Below, piece after piece: positions 12,119 to 22,509 of a DNA stretch of 64,000 nt. Location of the stretch: assembly GCA_033296885.1 (NCBI GenBank), contig MU863956.1:62001-126000 (forward strand). The letters run 5' to 3'. A model generated the notes under the pieces. It was not told the origin of the DNA and did not search any database. It was given only the letters and a program-made list of their open reading frames with translations. The stretch is from Triangularia verruculosa (taxonomy: Eukaryota; Ascomycota; Sordariomycetes; Sordariales; Podosporaceae). The position numbers and the translations under genes are program-made. Every line of letters starts with the position of its first letter. Positions within the stretch are counted from its first letter, which is position 1.

Positions 12119-12532
12119 GATGGTAATGTTGACGTGCGACTGTGTTCAGCGATGGTGGAGAGTTGGATGCTGTTGGCCGGTACTTTTAATTCGCAGTACA
12201 AATCTGTAGCTTGGATGTCTCGGTGGAAGAAAGGCGTTGCTGAAAGAATGCTTGGTTGTCAGGCTAGGTCTGGATGTCGGCTCTCCAGCTCCAGCCGCGA
12301 TGCGTGTGCCACTCTGGGAGCTTATTCGTAGCTCCTGTTGCCTTGTAAGAGTGGGTCTCCGCCCAAGCTGCAGCTGCACGGGGCGAAATGTGGCTGATGC
12401 GACCCAATGATAGGGCTGTTTTGGAATTTGGCCAATGAGCAGCCGCGTCCCCGGATGGGTCTTTCAACACACTGCGAAGAAGTCATCACCCGGCTCACAT
12501 TTGCAATTTCTATTAACACTCTTCATCTTGGA
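12119..12532. other. spacer between rpt4 start and Zn2Cys6 gene stop
   Basis: The spacer is 414 bp. It should contain the rpt4 promoter and the 3' UTR of the next gene. Nothing else was recognised. Confidence 0.5.
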
Positions 12533-14146
12533 TTATCTTTGCCTGAAAAATAGAGACAAGAAGCGCTTCTCCTTAAAAGCTGATTCGAGTATCTTCCTGC
12601 ACCAAGCAAAGTCCTTCTCGGTTTCAGACCCTCCAGCTTCCAAAGTGTCATATGCAGTCTGAAGGGGAAGGACTATGGACGTTGGTCCGAATAACTTCAT
12701 CTTCTCCTGCATCAAGTACTTGATGCTCCGGCATATGAGCGCCGACACTCTCCTCGCTTCTTGAGGAAGGTGCGCGAGTTGGGCGGAGGGACACATATCT
12801 GGAAACGAGATTGCAATCTTTCCGATACTCGTCAAGCAAATCGCCTTGAACGCCCAACAATGAGTTAGACCGTTAGCCGTCGTAAGGCTGTCAAACCAAA
12901 CATAATCGCCATCAAACCAAAAGAGAGGGGCGGCAGTGGTTCTATGAAAGCTCTTTTCCCACGACGCGAGCCGTTCCAGCAGCGCCTCAAGCTCAGCCAA
13001 CACCCTAACGGCAGCATGCCTGTCAAGATTTTGACTTAATGCTTCAATGATTCCAGGAATGATGGTCGCCTCACTCATTAGCGTTTGCATTGGAGAAGGA
13101 GCAATGTCGCTGAATGGAGCCTTTCGCCATTCTTCCGAGGCAAGAAAAGATGACTTCCTCGACTGAATTCTCAAGACGATCTAGCATCATCGACAAGTGT
13201 TGGTCAGCTGTCAAACAATGCAAGGTGGCCGTCAGCTCATACCAATGCTGGTCTTGCCCCGACAAACAGCCTGTGGGCAATGCCTGACGCGTAGAATCGT
13301 GGCTCACACGTCTGCATCAGCTCTCCCAGCCCTTCCAGATGAGCGGTCCAACTTTCAAGACTGGATGGTAATACAAGCTCGGCAAATAGCAAGCACATTA
13401 CTGCCGCCATCAGCTCTAACAAAGAGTTTGTTTCGGGGTTCTCGAGTGCGTCGTTGACAGAGCGTAAGGCTACACTATATGCTTCGAGTGCTGCCGCCAT
13501 GGGGATCCTACGTTGGGGCTCGCCCACCAATATTGAAAACGCGAAGGACTTGATGGCAGAGGCCAGGGCGGGGTTGTCGCTCGTTTTGACGAGATCCGGC
13601 AAGACCTCTGCCCAGGCACCTTCACAATAGTCAGCTGGTTCGTCTCGAAAAGCGGTGACGGGTGCCGTTGAGGCCAGGACAGCTGAACGTACCGCAAATT
13701 CGAGGGGTTGAAGCATCGGTGCCATTCTGGATCGCGGCAACATCTGTTCCTGGAACGTATCCCCGGATGATCACAGCTATCAGCTCGTCAAGTGAGAGGT
13801 CATCATATTCGCTTGACCCGAGCGTGACCATTGATCCACAAACTTTCTGGTTGACTGTGTGTGACAGCCGAGGCCGGTGCTTTGTAACGCCAGCCTGGAC
13901 CGTGCAAACGGTGCTATTTGAGTTGATCTGGTTCCTAGGTTGTATGCAGTGCGTGATGAATACCCAATCTTGTGGATATCCGGGGCAACTGATGTTGCGG
14001 AGAAGGCATTGGCCGCACGAAGGTTTCTTCCCGTCACACTGGGCCGGCTTTGTCAGAAACCTGGAGGGCAGGTGTGGAAGAGGATTGCGTACGCTGATCT
14101 TTTTCTGTCTGCAGATTTGACATGTGGTTCTCTGTCGGACCTTCAT
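12533..14146 (-). CDS. Zn2Cys6 fungal transcription factor
   Basis: Exons are 14146..14093, 14038..13693, 13634..13243 and 13180..12533, for 479 residues. The N-terminal binuclear cluster is C-x2-C-x6-C-x6-C-x2-C-x6-C (residues about 9-35: CQIC, then CDGKKPSC, GQC and the last Cys). A 54-nt intron interrupts the cluster just before the third cysteine. The rest resembles the fungal-specific regulator middle region of DUF3468-type factors: TPRIC followed by GAWAEVLPDL, SAIKSFAFSILVGEP, and LELMAAVMCLLFAELVL. The product is a predicted nuclear DNA-binding regulator; targets are unknown. It is divergent from the MBL-fold hydrolase gene at 14658, with 511 bp between the start codons, so that gene is one candidate target (inference). 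The last intron (acceptor at 13182-13181) is required because an in-frame TAG lies just upstream. Confidence 0.85.
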
Positions 14147-14657
14147 GGCTTTGGGATGTCCTTCGGGTGTTCGACTGAATGCTTACACAGCAATGTGTGT
14201 GATGTCAAGACTTGGCGGGTTATGTTCCTAGAAAAGGACTAGTAACACGATACGATAGGGCGGGGGGCTCCATTCTTTATGTACTCCAATTCCTTGGATC
14301 TGGGTGTACCCTTCGCTGTTTGAGTAATCCCAATATCTCTTAAAATCCCGTTGTCACATCAATGTGTGTCGTTGCCATCACTCCGACGCTAGGCTAAATC
14401 GGGAGACATTAATCGCCAAGAGCTGTGCCATGGATTACAAAGCAGGGGGTTATTACCCCTGTAAAGCTTATCCTGAGTGCATCGACACCGAAGTGCAAGC
14501 ATTGAAGAGGCCTGGCATGAGGGGTCCCGGAAGAAAAGGTACCTTCGTATCATGGAGAATATGTGTATATAAGACCATGTAGATTCCCTGAAGCTCAGTT
14601 AAGAGAAGTGCTCTCATAACTTCGATCCTCAGCTGCCTACTACCCTGAACCTTCACC
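14147..14657. promoter_or_regulatory. divergent promoter region, Zn2Cys6 factor / MBL hydrolase
   Basis: This 511-bp spacer between two divergent start codons would serve both genes. A TATA-like sequence TATATAAG occurs at 14566-14573, 85 bp before the hydrolase start codon. No clear CGG-N-CCG palindrome pair was picked out by eye. Confidence 0.5.
14566..14573 (+). promoter_or_regulatory. TATA box candidate for the MBL hydrolase gene
   Basis: TATATAAG is located 85 bp upstream of the ATG at 14658, a normal TATA-to-ATG distance for a fungal gene with a short leader. Support is sequence match and position only. Confidence 0.45.
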
Positions 14658-15638
14658 ATGACCTCCCCAGTCAAGTTCTCGGCACCTTTGAGCCTTACCC
14701 ACATTGGGACTGCGACGGCTCTCATTCATCTTGGAGACGACAGCGATCCTATCACACTCATCACTGACCCTTTCTTCTCCCATGCCCCTTTTGAATTCGA
14801 CATGGGCCTCCTCGTCCTCAGGGCATCCATTGAGCCCGCCCTGGGTCTCGCGAGCCTGCCACCTATCGACGCTGTTCTCCTGAGCCATGAGGACCATGTC
14901 GACAATCTTGACGAGCCTGGCCGTCGTCTTCTGGACGGCCGGATTGTGCTCACCACCCCCGACGGAGCGAAAAAGCTTGCTCCTCGCCCAGGTGTCAGAG
15001 CTTTGCAGCCATGGTTTGTTTCCATTTTCCTTCAGAATAAATTCTTGGCAAATACTAACATTAATGACTTAGGGAGACGGTTCCAGTCAAGCTGCAAGGG
15101 CACACCTTCGAAGTCACAGGCACTCCGTGTGTTCATCTTCCAGGGGGCGAAGTCACCGGTTTCATTCTGACGACGGAATCTTTTGGCACCACCGACGGCA
15201 AGCCGAATGCGATTTTCTTTTCGGGAGATACTATTTACATTCCTGAGTTGGCCAAGATGAAGGAAAAGTACCGTATGTGTCCCTATTACCTCATTACACC
15301 ATTAGCCCTTTTCACCTTTTCACAGACTGGCACATCGCCTTCGCATGTTGAAACCAATCATTAACAACTTCATGCTGTAAGATATATCGGTCGCCCTCCT
15401 CAATCTAGGCAAAGCAACAGCCCCTCTTCCCACGGGCCCCCTCCAGATTACCATGGACGGCGCGCAGGCCGTGCAGCTGTTCCGCGAACTGGAGGCTGAT
15501 GTGCTGGTCCCCATGCACTTTGAGAGCTGGGAGCACTTCAAGGAGCAGCGGGAGGGCTTGGAACAGGCATTCAAGGCGGAGGGATTGGACAAGCAGGTCT
15601 TGTGGTTGGAGCCTGGGAAGAAGACCAGGGTCGTGTAA
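14658..15638 (+). CDS. metallo-beta-lactamase-fold hydrolase
   Basis: Exons are 14658..15013, 15073..15272 and 15382..15638, for 270 residues. The metal-binding signature appears as SHEDHVDNLD (residues about 76-85), a form of HxxDHxDN seen in the Lactamase_B_2/UlaG-like branch. A further metal ligand lies in the FFSGDTIY segment. A C-terminal histidine lies in ADVLVPMHFESWEHF. Early residues LTHIGTATALIHLG and LITDPFF match the typical first strands, where the protein reads its substrate from an ITDP motif. No signal peptide is visible, so it is probably cytosolic. The substrate is unknown. The second intron is taken as 15273..15381, which restores YHISVALLNLGKA, a conserved strand-helix; using the nearer acceptor at 15325 gives stops. 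Confidence 0.82.
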
Positions 15639-15899
15639 ATCTTATGCATCACAGTTGGGACAGAACGAGGTATGAGTGACAGACAGTCGTTCAATTTACT
15701 TGTCTACCTTAGATGAATACCCCAAGGCAGATTGCATATCTGTTCGACATCCCTTTCACTCCAAAATTCTACCCTTTCTTCTCGTCAATGTATCATCCAA
15801 ACCCTAATCAAATATCCATCAAGTCGAAACCCCAATGCAAAGCCGGAAAGGTAGACCATAATGACTCGAAATTTATGGGGTATGAGCACCGTTCCCACA

Positions 15900-18574
15900 C
15901 TAGCAAGCCCGCTCATCATCAATAGCCCTTGATATCGCCCCCAGCAAGATTTGCTTCAGCCGATCCTTCAACGACTTGTCATTCTCCGTCGGGCGGTTCC
16001 ATGGTCGGGTATCGACAATCTGCAGCACTGGCGTTAGTGGTCACATTTCCCGTTTCAGAAAAGTCGAGACAAGACTCACATCCCGGATATTATGCTTCTC
16101 TTTCAACGCGTCATCCAACTTGGCCAACCACCTCGCCGCATCGTCATCCTTTCCAATTTGCAGGAACTGAATTCCCAACTGATGAACTGGCGCCTGCAAC
16201 TCATCCAGCTTCTTCGCCGTCTCCACGATCACGTCCTCCACCTCCTCCATATCATCTGCGGCGCCGTCCGTAATGACAATCAGGTTCAGCTTCTTTGGCT
16301 TTTCGACTCTGGACGGCCCCCGACCTCTCGTGAGCCCTTGCTTCCACTTCTCAAACTTGACTAGATGCTCGGTCAAGATGGTGTAAAGACGGTCTGCAAT
16401 GTATGTGCCGCCGCCAAGTTCATCGGGGGCTACCTCATTAGAGAGCAAGTCAAGCAACCGTTGAGCTTTTCTGATTCCGAATTCGTCTTTGGCTTCGTCG
16501 ATAAAGAAGTGTACGTCAATGCCGTTTTTGTTGTAGCGGCAAACGAGGTCAGCAGTCCACTGGAGACTCTCAATGAGGTCGTCCCATTTGGAGCGGGGTT
16601 TATCGTCGCCCTCGGTCTCCCCCATAGAGCCTGTATCGTCGAGAAGGAAGACAGTGTCAAACTGACCGAGCTGCGAAAACGGACTCTTGAGCTCGCGTTT
16701 TCCTGGCTTGAGGGCTGGTATGATGTCACTGTACTTGACTGGGACGACAGGCGTCGAGAGGTTGATGTGTCGAACTAGGGGGATGGTGAGTGGATTGTCA
16801 TCGTACGCGACCGGAATAGCGGGGGCTGGGTCATCGTAGGACTGGGTTTCCGCCAGCATCGTAAGAGAGCGAGTATCGCTAACCGGACTAGCCCTTTCGC
16901 TAGCAGGGGGGCTAGGTTCACCAGGCTGTAGTTTCCGATGTTGTGAAAAGGGCAAGGCAAAGCCCGGGTAAGGCGGGGGCATTGTCCTGATAGAGGAAAA
17001 GGTCGACGATCGGGAGGGTAATTTTGGCTGGAAGGCATCTTGCAGTCGAGTCTTGGGGCTCACAGGTGGAGGCATGTTCGAGACGGTCAACGTGTTCTGA
17101 ATCAGTCGGATCATTTCTTCGGCAACCTCGCGGTAGCTGACATCGGACTTGGAGAACTTGACCATGGTTCTATGGTCGCCATTGATCTCCATTGTGTGAG
17201 CCTTGAAACTGCTTGAAGCAGAGTCAGGTTTGGTCACCTATAGAAGACAACGGCGGTCAGCCAAACTTCAGAGTATTATGTGAAGATTGGGCAGCCAAGA
17301 CTCTGGCAGATAGCTTCGGAGAATCTCAAGCCTCACAGCGGAGAGCTTACGTATGTTTTCCCATATATAGGCAGGCCTTCGTATGCGATGAGAATGGGGA
17401 TATTGGTATGCGGATGACTGCGTAGTTGGTTGAACCTGGCCACAATGTCTGCCAGCTCGTTGGACTTGGCCTTTAAACTGTCAAGCAGCGGCGAGTTCTT
17501 GTTCAGAAACTTGAGCATCAAAGAGGCGTTGTCTGCGAGCTTTGAGCCTTCCTACCTGGTCGTTAGAGGCGGTTGACGACGAGGTGCTTGTCTGACAATG
17601 GGGATACTTACAAAGGGGGTGCCAAAGAAGAAGATGCCCTTGACCAGGCACTCATCATTCTGATACAGAGTGTCTCGGTGACGGTGGTACCCGCCGTTTT
17701 CATCTGATCTGTGACGCAAAGCATGAATCATCGCCTCGAGATGAAGTTAGCTTACAGAGGCCAAAACGGATCCCAGAAGGAGATATACCTGGCATGTGAC
17801 GATGCCTCCCAGGCTGTGGCAGGCAAAGTACACCGGCCTACTGGAGCCCTGAACATCAACCTCGGTTAGTTGGTGAACAAAAAGCCCAGATAAGAAATGA
17901 GGAGAGGAGCTCACTTCGGGACGATCAGTCCTAAGCATATTCAATAGGTTCTCGGCAGCCTTCTCAATAGTCATTATGGCCGAGTTCGAGCCCACTGAAC
18001 TAGCACGGTATCCAATGGTGGAAAAACGACCCGCTAGTTTGGGTCCATTGGGATTGTCTCGGTTGACAGGCCTGGCTTTGATATCGTCCGGGAAGAGGTC
18101 TCTAAGCCAGATACGTGGGGAAGCAGTGTCGGCGGAGGTGCTCCATGACTTGAATGCATGACCTCCAAGACCATGGACGAAGTAAAGACTAAATAGAGGG
18201 AATCAGCAGCTAATCCTAGACATGCGGCAGAAGATATCCTACTCAAACAGGGGGTTATCGTGCTCGGCGAGAGTGGTTACACCGATAAACTCATCGCTGA
18301 CATTGAGTTCAGACTCTCTCATATCGGTGGTAGGGTACAGAGGAAATATCTTTCTGAGATTGAGATCCCTCAACAGGATCTTGCACTTGTCCTCGGTATC
18401 CTGCCGGACGGTTACCGTGGTGCAAAATGTTTGGCCATTCGGATCCTTGACAACAGGTCCTACCTCTGGCCTTGCATTCTGGAATCGAGCATTGATGTGG
18501 TTGCACACATCTTGCTTGGTAGTGCCTGGGGGGAGATTGCGGACTGTGAGCGTCAAGTAGCAGTCTTTTGCCAT
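15900..18574 (-). CDS. RRM-like / SERAC1-like alpha/beta-hydrolase / vWA fusion protein
   Basis: Seven exons: 18574..18243, 18188..17915, 17860..17789, 17734..17612, 17551..17351, 17237..16080 and 16019..15900, for 759 residues. Residues 1-110 begin YLTLTVRNLPPGTTKQDV, reminiscent of an RRM fold (RNP2-like strand), though weak. Residues 111-385 form an alpha/beta-hydrolase of the SERAC1/DUF676 lipase group: oxyanion motif VHGLGGHAFKSW, nucleophile elbow ACHSLGG (Ser218), FFFGTP, and HRTMVKF with a plausible catalytic His. A Pro-rich linker follows. Residues about 527-715 form a vWA domain with MIDAS motif LLDDTGSMGE, GGGTYIADRL and VITDGAADD. In fungi, SERAC1-like domains commonly sit at the N-terminus of NLR-type immune receptors; here a vWA replaces the NACHT/NB-ARC part. 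The exon 4 acceptor at 17735 has a good CTAAC branch site and restores the conserved frame. Confidence 0.8.
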
Positions 18575-19859
18575 GTTGAAAACAAAGGAGGAGCGTCAAT
18601 ATTGGTTGAAAATGTGAGCTGTCGTATTATCAGACTGTAGGGACCGCCCTGTTGGGACAGGTCACCTTCTTATCTTCGTTCAGGATTCTGTTGGCCATGA
18701 TGCGGCTCAACAGCCTTACGGCTTACAAGGCTTGACGAGACCCTTGCATCTCCAGAGACGAATTGATGAGGCGCCAGTAAGAATGAGAGAAAAACCGAAG
18801 ACCTTGGTTAAAACTGGTCAATACCTGCAGGCATTGGATCCGCATGTCTCGGCAAATGCGTGAGTGACGGTCGAATTGTATCCCAACCGCCCCAGGCACA
18901 AATCACGCCCCAGCCTGACCCTCTGATCAACGCCACCGAGTGATGTTGTAGTCTGTCGTTCAGTCGGTAAGGCCAAACGGTACGCCATTCAGGGCAATGA
19001 CACCCGGCTTCAGTGTCATTTTTATGTCACGAGGGGCGGGAAAACAAATCAGGGAATGCCAGGTCATCACTTGTGATGTGCCAGGAGGCAGCGCAAATGA
19101 GGGTGGAGGGTTGCGTTGGGTTTTGTCGCGGTCCAGGAATTCGGTAGGAAAAGCAAGAAAAAAGAAAGCACTGAGAACTGAATGCACGTTGTCGGATCCT
19201 CGCCTGGCGGCGCGTGACGAGGTATTTCTCGACAACTCCGGTTTGGGCAGAGAGTGGTCGCCTTGTCGCTCCAAGACTTGGGCATTAAAAGGAACATTTG
19301 AACGTGCCCCCCAGAGAAGGATATGCCAAACGTTGGACAGTTCCTCAACCGGCGAGGGGAGATGAGGAGCAACCTGCAGGAGGTTTGATGCAAGGCATTG
19401 GGATGAGTGGGGTTCAGAAAATTTGACAGGGATACGTTTGCCGTGGGTTAGGTATCTATGTGGGGTTAAAGAGCTCGAGCCACCTCTTTTCACGTCCCTT
19501 CCCCTGACCAGGATTTCACGCCAAGATGCTGTTGGCTCTGTCACCAACGGACATCTCTCCATGCCCACGAGCGGCACCGGAGAGAAGAGCCTATAACAGC
19601 TGCATGTTCCATACATTCATTGGGCAGCTGCTATCATGAAATTTCGACGGACCTGACAATTGTGTAACTAGGTACCTACATTGTCACAGTCGCAACCCTT
19701 CAAGCAGGCTCCAAGGATTGAGCAATCTTTTCACCTTCCGCTGTCGCCTCTCTGCCGGAGCCTTCTCCGAGTCTGTCACTGCCCCGCCATCCACGCATCG
19801 GACCGTCTTCCAATTGCATCGCTTTACGCGGTCGCCGGTCGGCTCATCGCCCTGTCATC
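18575..19859. other. intergenic, no supported gene
   Basis: This 1.3-kb stretch is bounded by the start codons of the hydrolase-vWA gene (-) and the HET pseudogene (+). An open frame of 218 codons on the minus strand (18960-19616) lacks any recognisable motif and looks like chance, so it was not called. Confidence 0.5.
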
Positions 19860-21840
19860 ATGCAGCGTGAACAAGCGGGTCTTTGCGCAAGGTGCGAATA
19901 TCTCGACATCGCTCCATACTTTCAGTCGGGACGTGATGTTTCACAGCATTTCTCGGGCTGAGTTGAACCGAACCAAGATGCTCTCCACTTGTGTTCTCTG
20001 GCCAACCTCTGCAGAAACACCACGCATTGCGCGCTCTGCAATGTGATCCTCGAGGCTATCCTTAAACGCTCTAATGTTGGGAATTGGTGGACGACGGGCT
20101 ACCTTCAAAAATGGACCAATGTTGCCGCCGTCGAGCCTCAGATCTATCTTTACAGTTATATGTTCGCAGAGCATCGAGGGACGACACAAGCTCCACCCCC
20201 TTCACCCATCACTGCAGTCTTGGAGAAAAAACAGGCAGTCTTTCGCCTCGGCATTGGAGTCAAAGCTGCGCCCCCAGGATGGAATGGAGATGGCCATGCC
20301 ATGGATCTCCTCTTCACAGCAGACATTCAGCTCTTGGCTCCTTCGTCTGTCCCTGATCAAACCTTCTATGGCCGTACCATGGATCCTGTGCGGGTAAACA
20401 TGCAGCTTGCAAGATCTTGGATTGACGAATGCGAGGACTCTCACAGCGCTCAGTGCGAGACGCTTGTCTCCAAGAATACACCAGAGGGCTCCGTTTACAC
20501 CAGCTTTCCGCCCCACAGCCTCCGTGTCATTAACGTCAAGTCGTTGTCTTTATCCCAACTGCCAAAAAACGCAAAGTATGTCGCGTTAAGCTATTGCTGG
20601 GGCCAGTCCAATCGCCATTTCCTCACTACAAAAGCAAACATCACAGAACTTCAGTCCGCTCGCGGCATCTCCCGCGTCTGGGAGCAGCTTCCCGGTACTA
20701 TTCAAGATGCCATTGAATGTGTTCGCGAGCTCGGTTATGAGTTTTTGTGGGTTGATGCTCTGTGTATTATTCAGGATGACAACCAAGACAAAGCGGAACA
20801 GATCAAGCAGATGGATCGCGTGTATGACAGTGCCTTGTTGACAATCATATCTGCATTTGAGCCGACCAAGAATGCAAACACGCCTGGTATGATGGCATCA
20901 TTCGACGGTTTACCGTGGTACCGTCCATATTCGATGGACCGCAGAAGATGCCAGACGAAGGCTGTCATCAAAGAGCTTGAAATCTCTACCACACTATCAG
21001 ATGTCAAGATTGCGACATGGAAGAGTCGCTGGGCTACTCGGGCCTGGACCTTCCAAGAGCAACTCCTCTCCAAAAGACGTCTATTTTTCACCAACCCCCA
21101 GCTTTATTTTCAGTGCTCATGCGGTGTCTTCTGTGAAGATGTCGTTGGTGAGGGCAAAAGTCCTTCGGCATACATCCACACCCGTACAAGTCTTTACAAC
21201 GAGAGCAGCCTCTTTCATGACTATTACTCAGGCTCAGACGGGAACGCACGCATGCTTATGAGAAGCAAGTTTGCAAGCCGCGAGGAGGCATTCAAGTATT
21301 ACGGGCAGCTGATAGACGCATACACTCGAAGAACCATGACGAATCAAGCGGATGAACTGGCGGCGCTGGAGGGGATAATGGCTGTTCTCAGGACCACAAT
21401 GGGAACCGAGTTTATCCATGGCCTCCCACCACCGTGTCTTTGGTTTGCTGGGCAACTACCGCAAAATTCCACCTTCTAGGCAACCATGTTGAACTTGATG
21501 AATTCGACCTGAAAATCTGGAAATACCACAGCGCTTTCGTGATATCTGACACTCAATCCCAGTCAGTCGGCGGTATCTTCTTGGAAAAGAGCTGGGATAG
21601 TGCCATTACACAGGCTACCAAAGACCAGGCGTATGAGTTTATGCTGCTGTCACGATCGAAGGAGTCTCTCCCTTTGATAGCCACTTTGGGCGAAGGGTTC
21701 CTCTTGAGCCATGGTGCTTTGTCAATGTCATGTTGATAGAGAGAAAAGGCGACCATGCAGAAAGAGTGGGTGTAGGTATGATACATGAGCTTGCTTAGAG
21801 GGCAGCAAACGCGCAAGAGACTTTAGTCTGCTTACGATAA
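19860..21840 (+). pseudogene. HET-domain gene, degenerate
   Basis: A HET (heterokaryon incompatibility) domain is clear between about 20500 and 21100: YVALSYCWGQSNRHFLTT, LPGTIQDAIECVRELGYEFLWVDALCIIQDD and RAWTFQEQLLS. HET proteins mediate allorecognition cell death. The reading frame starts at an ATG at 19860 but meets TGA at 19959. It reopens in the same frame and ends early at 21479, just where the usual PSWSWAG region should begin. C-terminal HET-type sequence (FHLLGNHVELDEF...YEFMLLSRSKESLP) continues in another frame from about 21434. It shifts again near 21670 into EPWCFVNVMLIERKGDHAERVGVGMIHE, which is then cut by TAG at 21796 where a Trp codon (TGG) would be expected. Several independent lesions argue for a pseudogene. 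The TGA at 19959 alone could be hidden by a cryptic 45-nt intron (donor in GGAC|GTGATG). Confidence 0.72.
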
Positions 21841-22509
21841 ATGTTGGAGAGGGAGGCAGTCCCCATAGCAACGGCGTCGTCTAACTTAACCTATTTATAT
21901 CCCTTTCTTCTGAGCACTGGCTCAACACGGGTGCAGCGGGAGATTCAAAGTCTTTCGCAAAACCACCGTCGGCCTTTTCCACTTTTGGCACATAGAACCC
22001 GTTTTATCAGACGGCCGGTAAGCTACAAAGTTCCATCCGGCAGCGGCTTCTGGCGAGTCAACAGAAGCTTCTACGTAGCTTCCTTCCTAATGTATGTTGG
22101 CGGCAATCTGTTGTTTGCGCACGGCGGGGGCAGGGGTATGCTGCCACAGGCAATTCTCGCGAGCTGCCCCTCCATGTAGCGGACTTACCACCGACAACAA
22201 TTTACTCGAGACTGCTCGGCACCTATTGCCAGTTGGGTCTCGGTTAATTTGTGACGAAGGGAGCGCAAGGCGATGACAAAGATCAGGGAATTTTCACAAC
22301 CTTACAGGGGGAGCTCGAATTACCCCAGCTTATTCACCACCCACATTCCCCCACAAATCTTTTCTTCAAACCCCCAGCGCGACCATCGTTATCGAGCCAA
22401 GAGAACTCTTTCGCAGTACCTAGACAGACGGCAGCTATACCTTCATTTTCACGGACACGGGATGTTCCTCACGTTACGAAGCTCAGGCGGGGGCCGGGCC
22501 GGCGGAGGT
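21841..22509. other. upstream region of AflR-type regulator
   Basis: The region is 669 bp. It includes possible alternative in-frame start codons for the next gene (22273 and 22462). No separate gene was recognised. Confidence 0.5.

Noticed and set aside
18960..19616. 218-codon minus-strand open frame
   Set aside because: No motif, no plausible family, and no introns or neighbours supporting it; likely chance.
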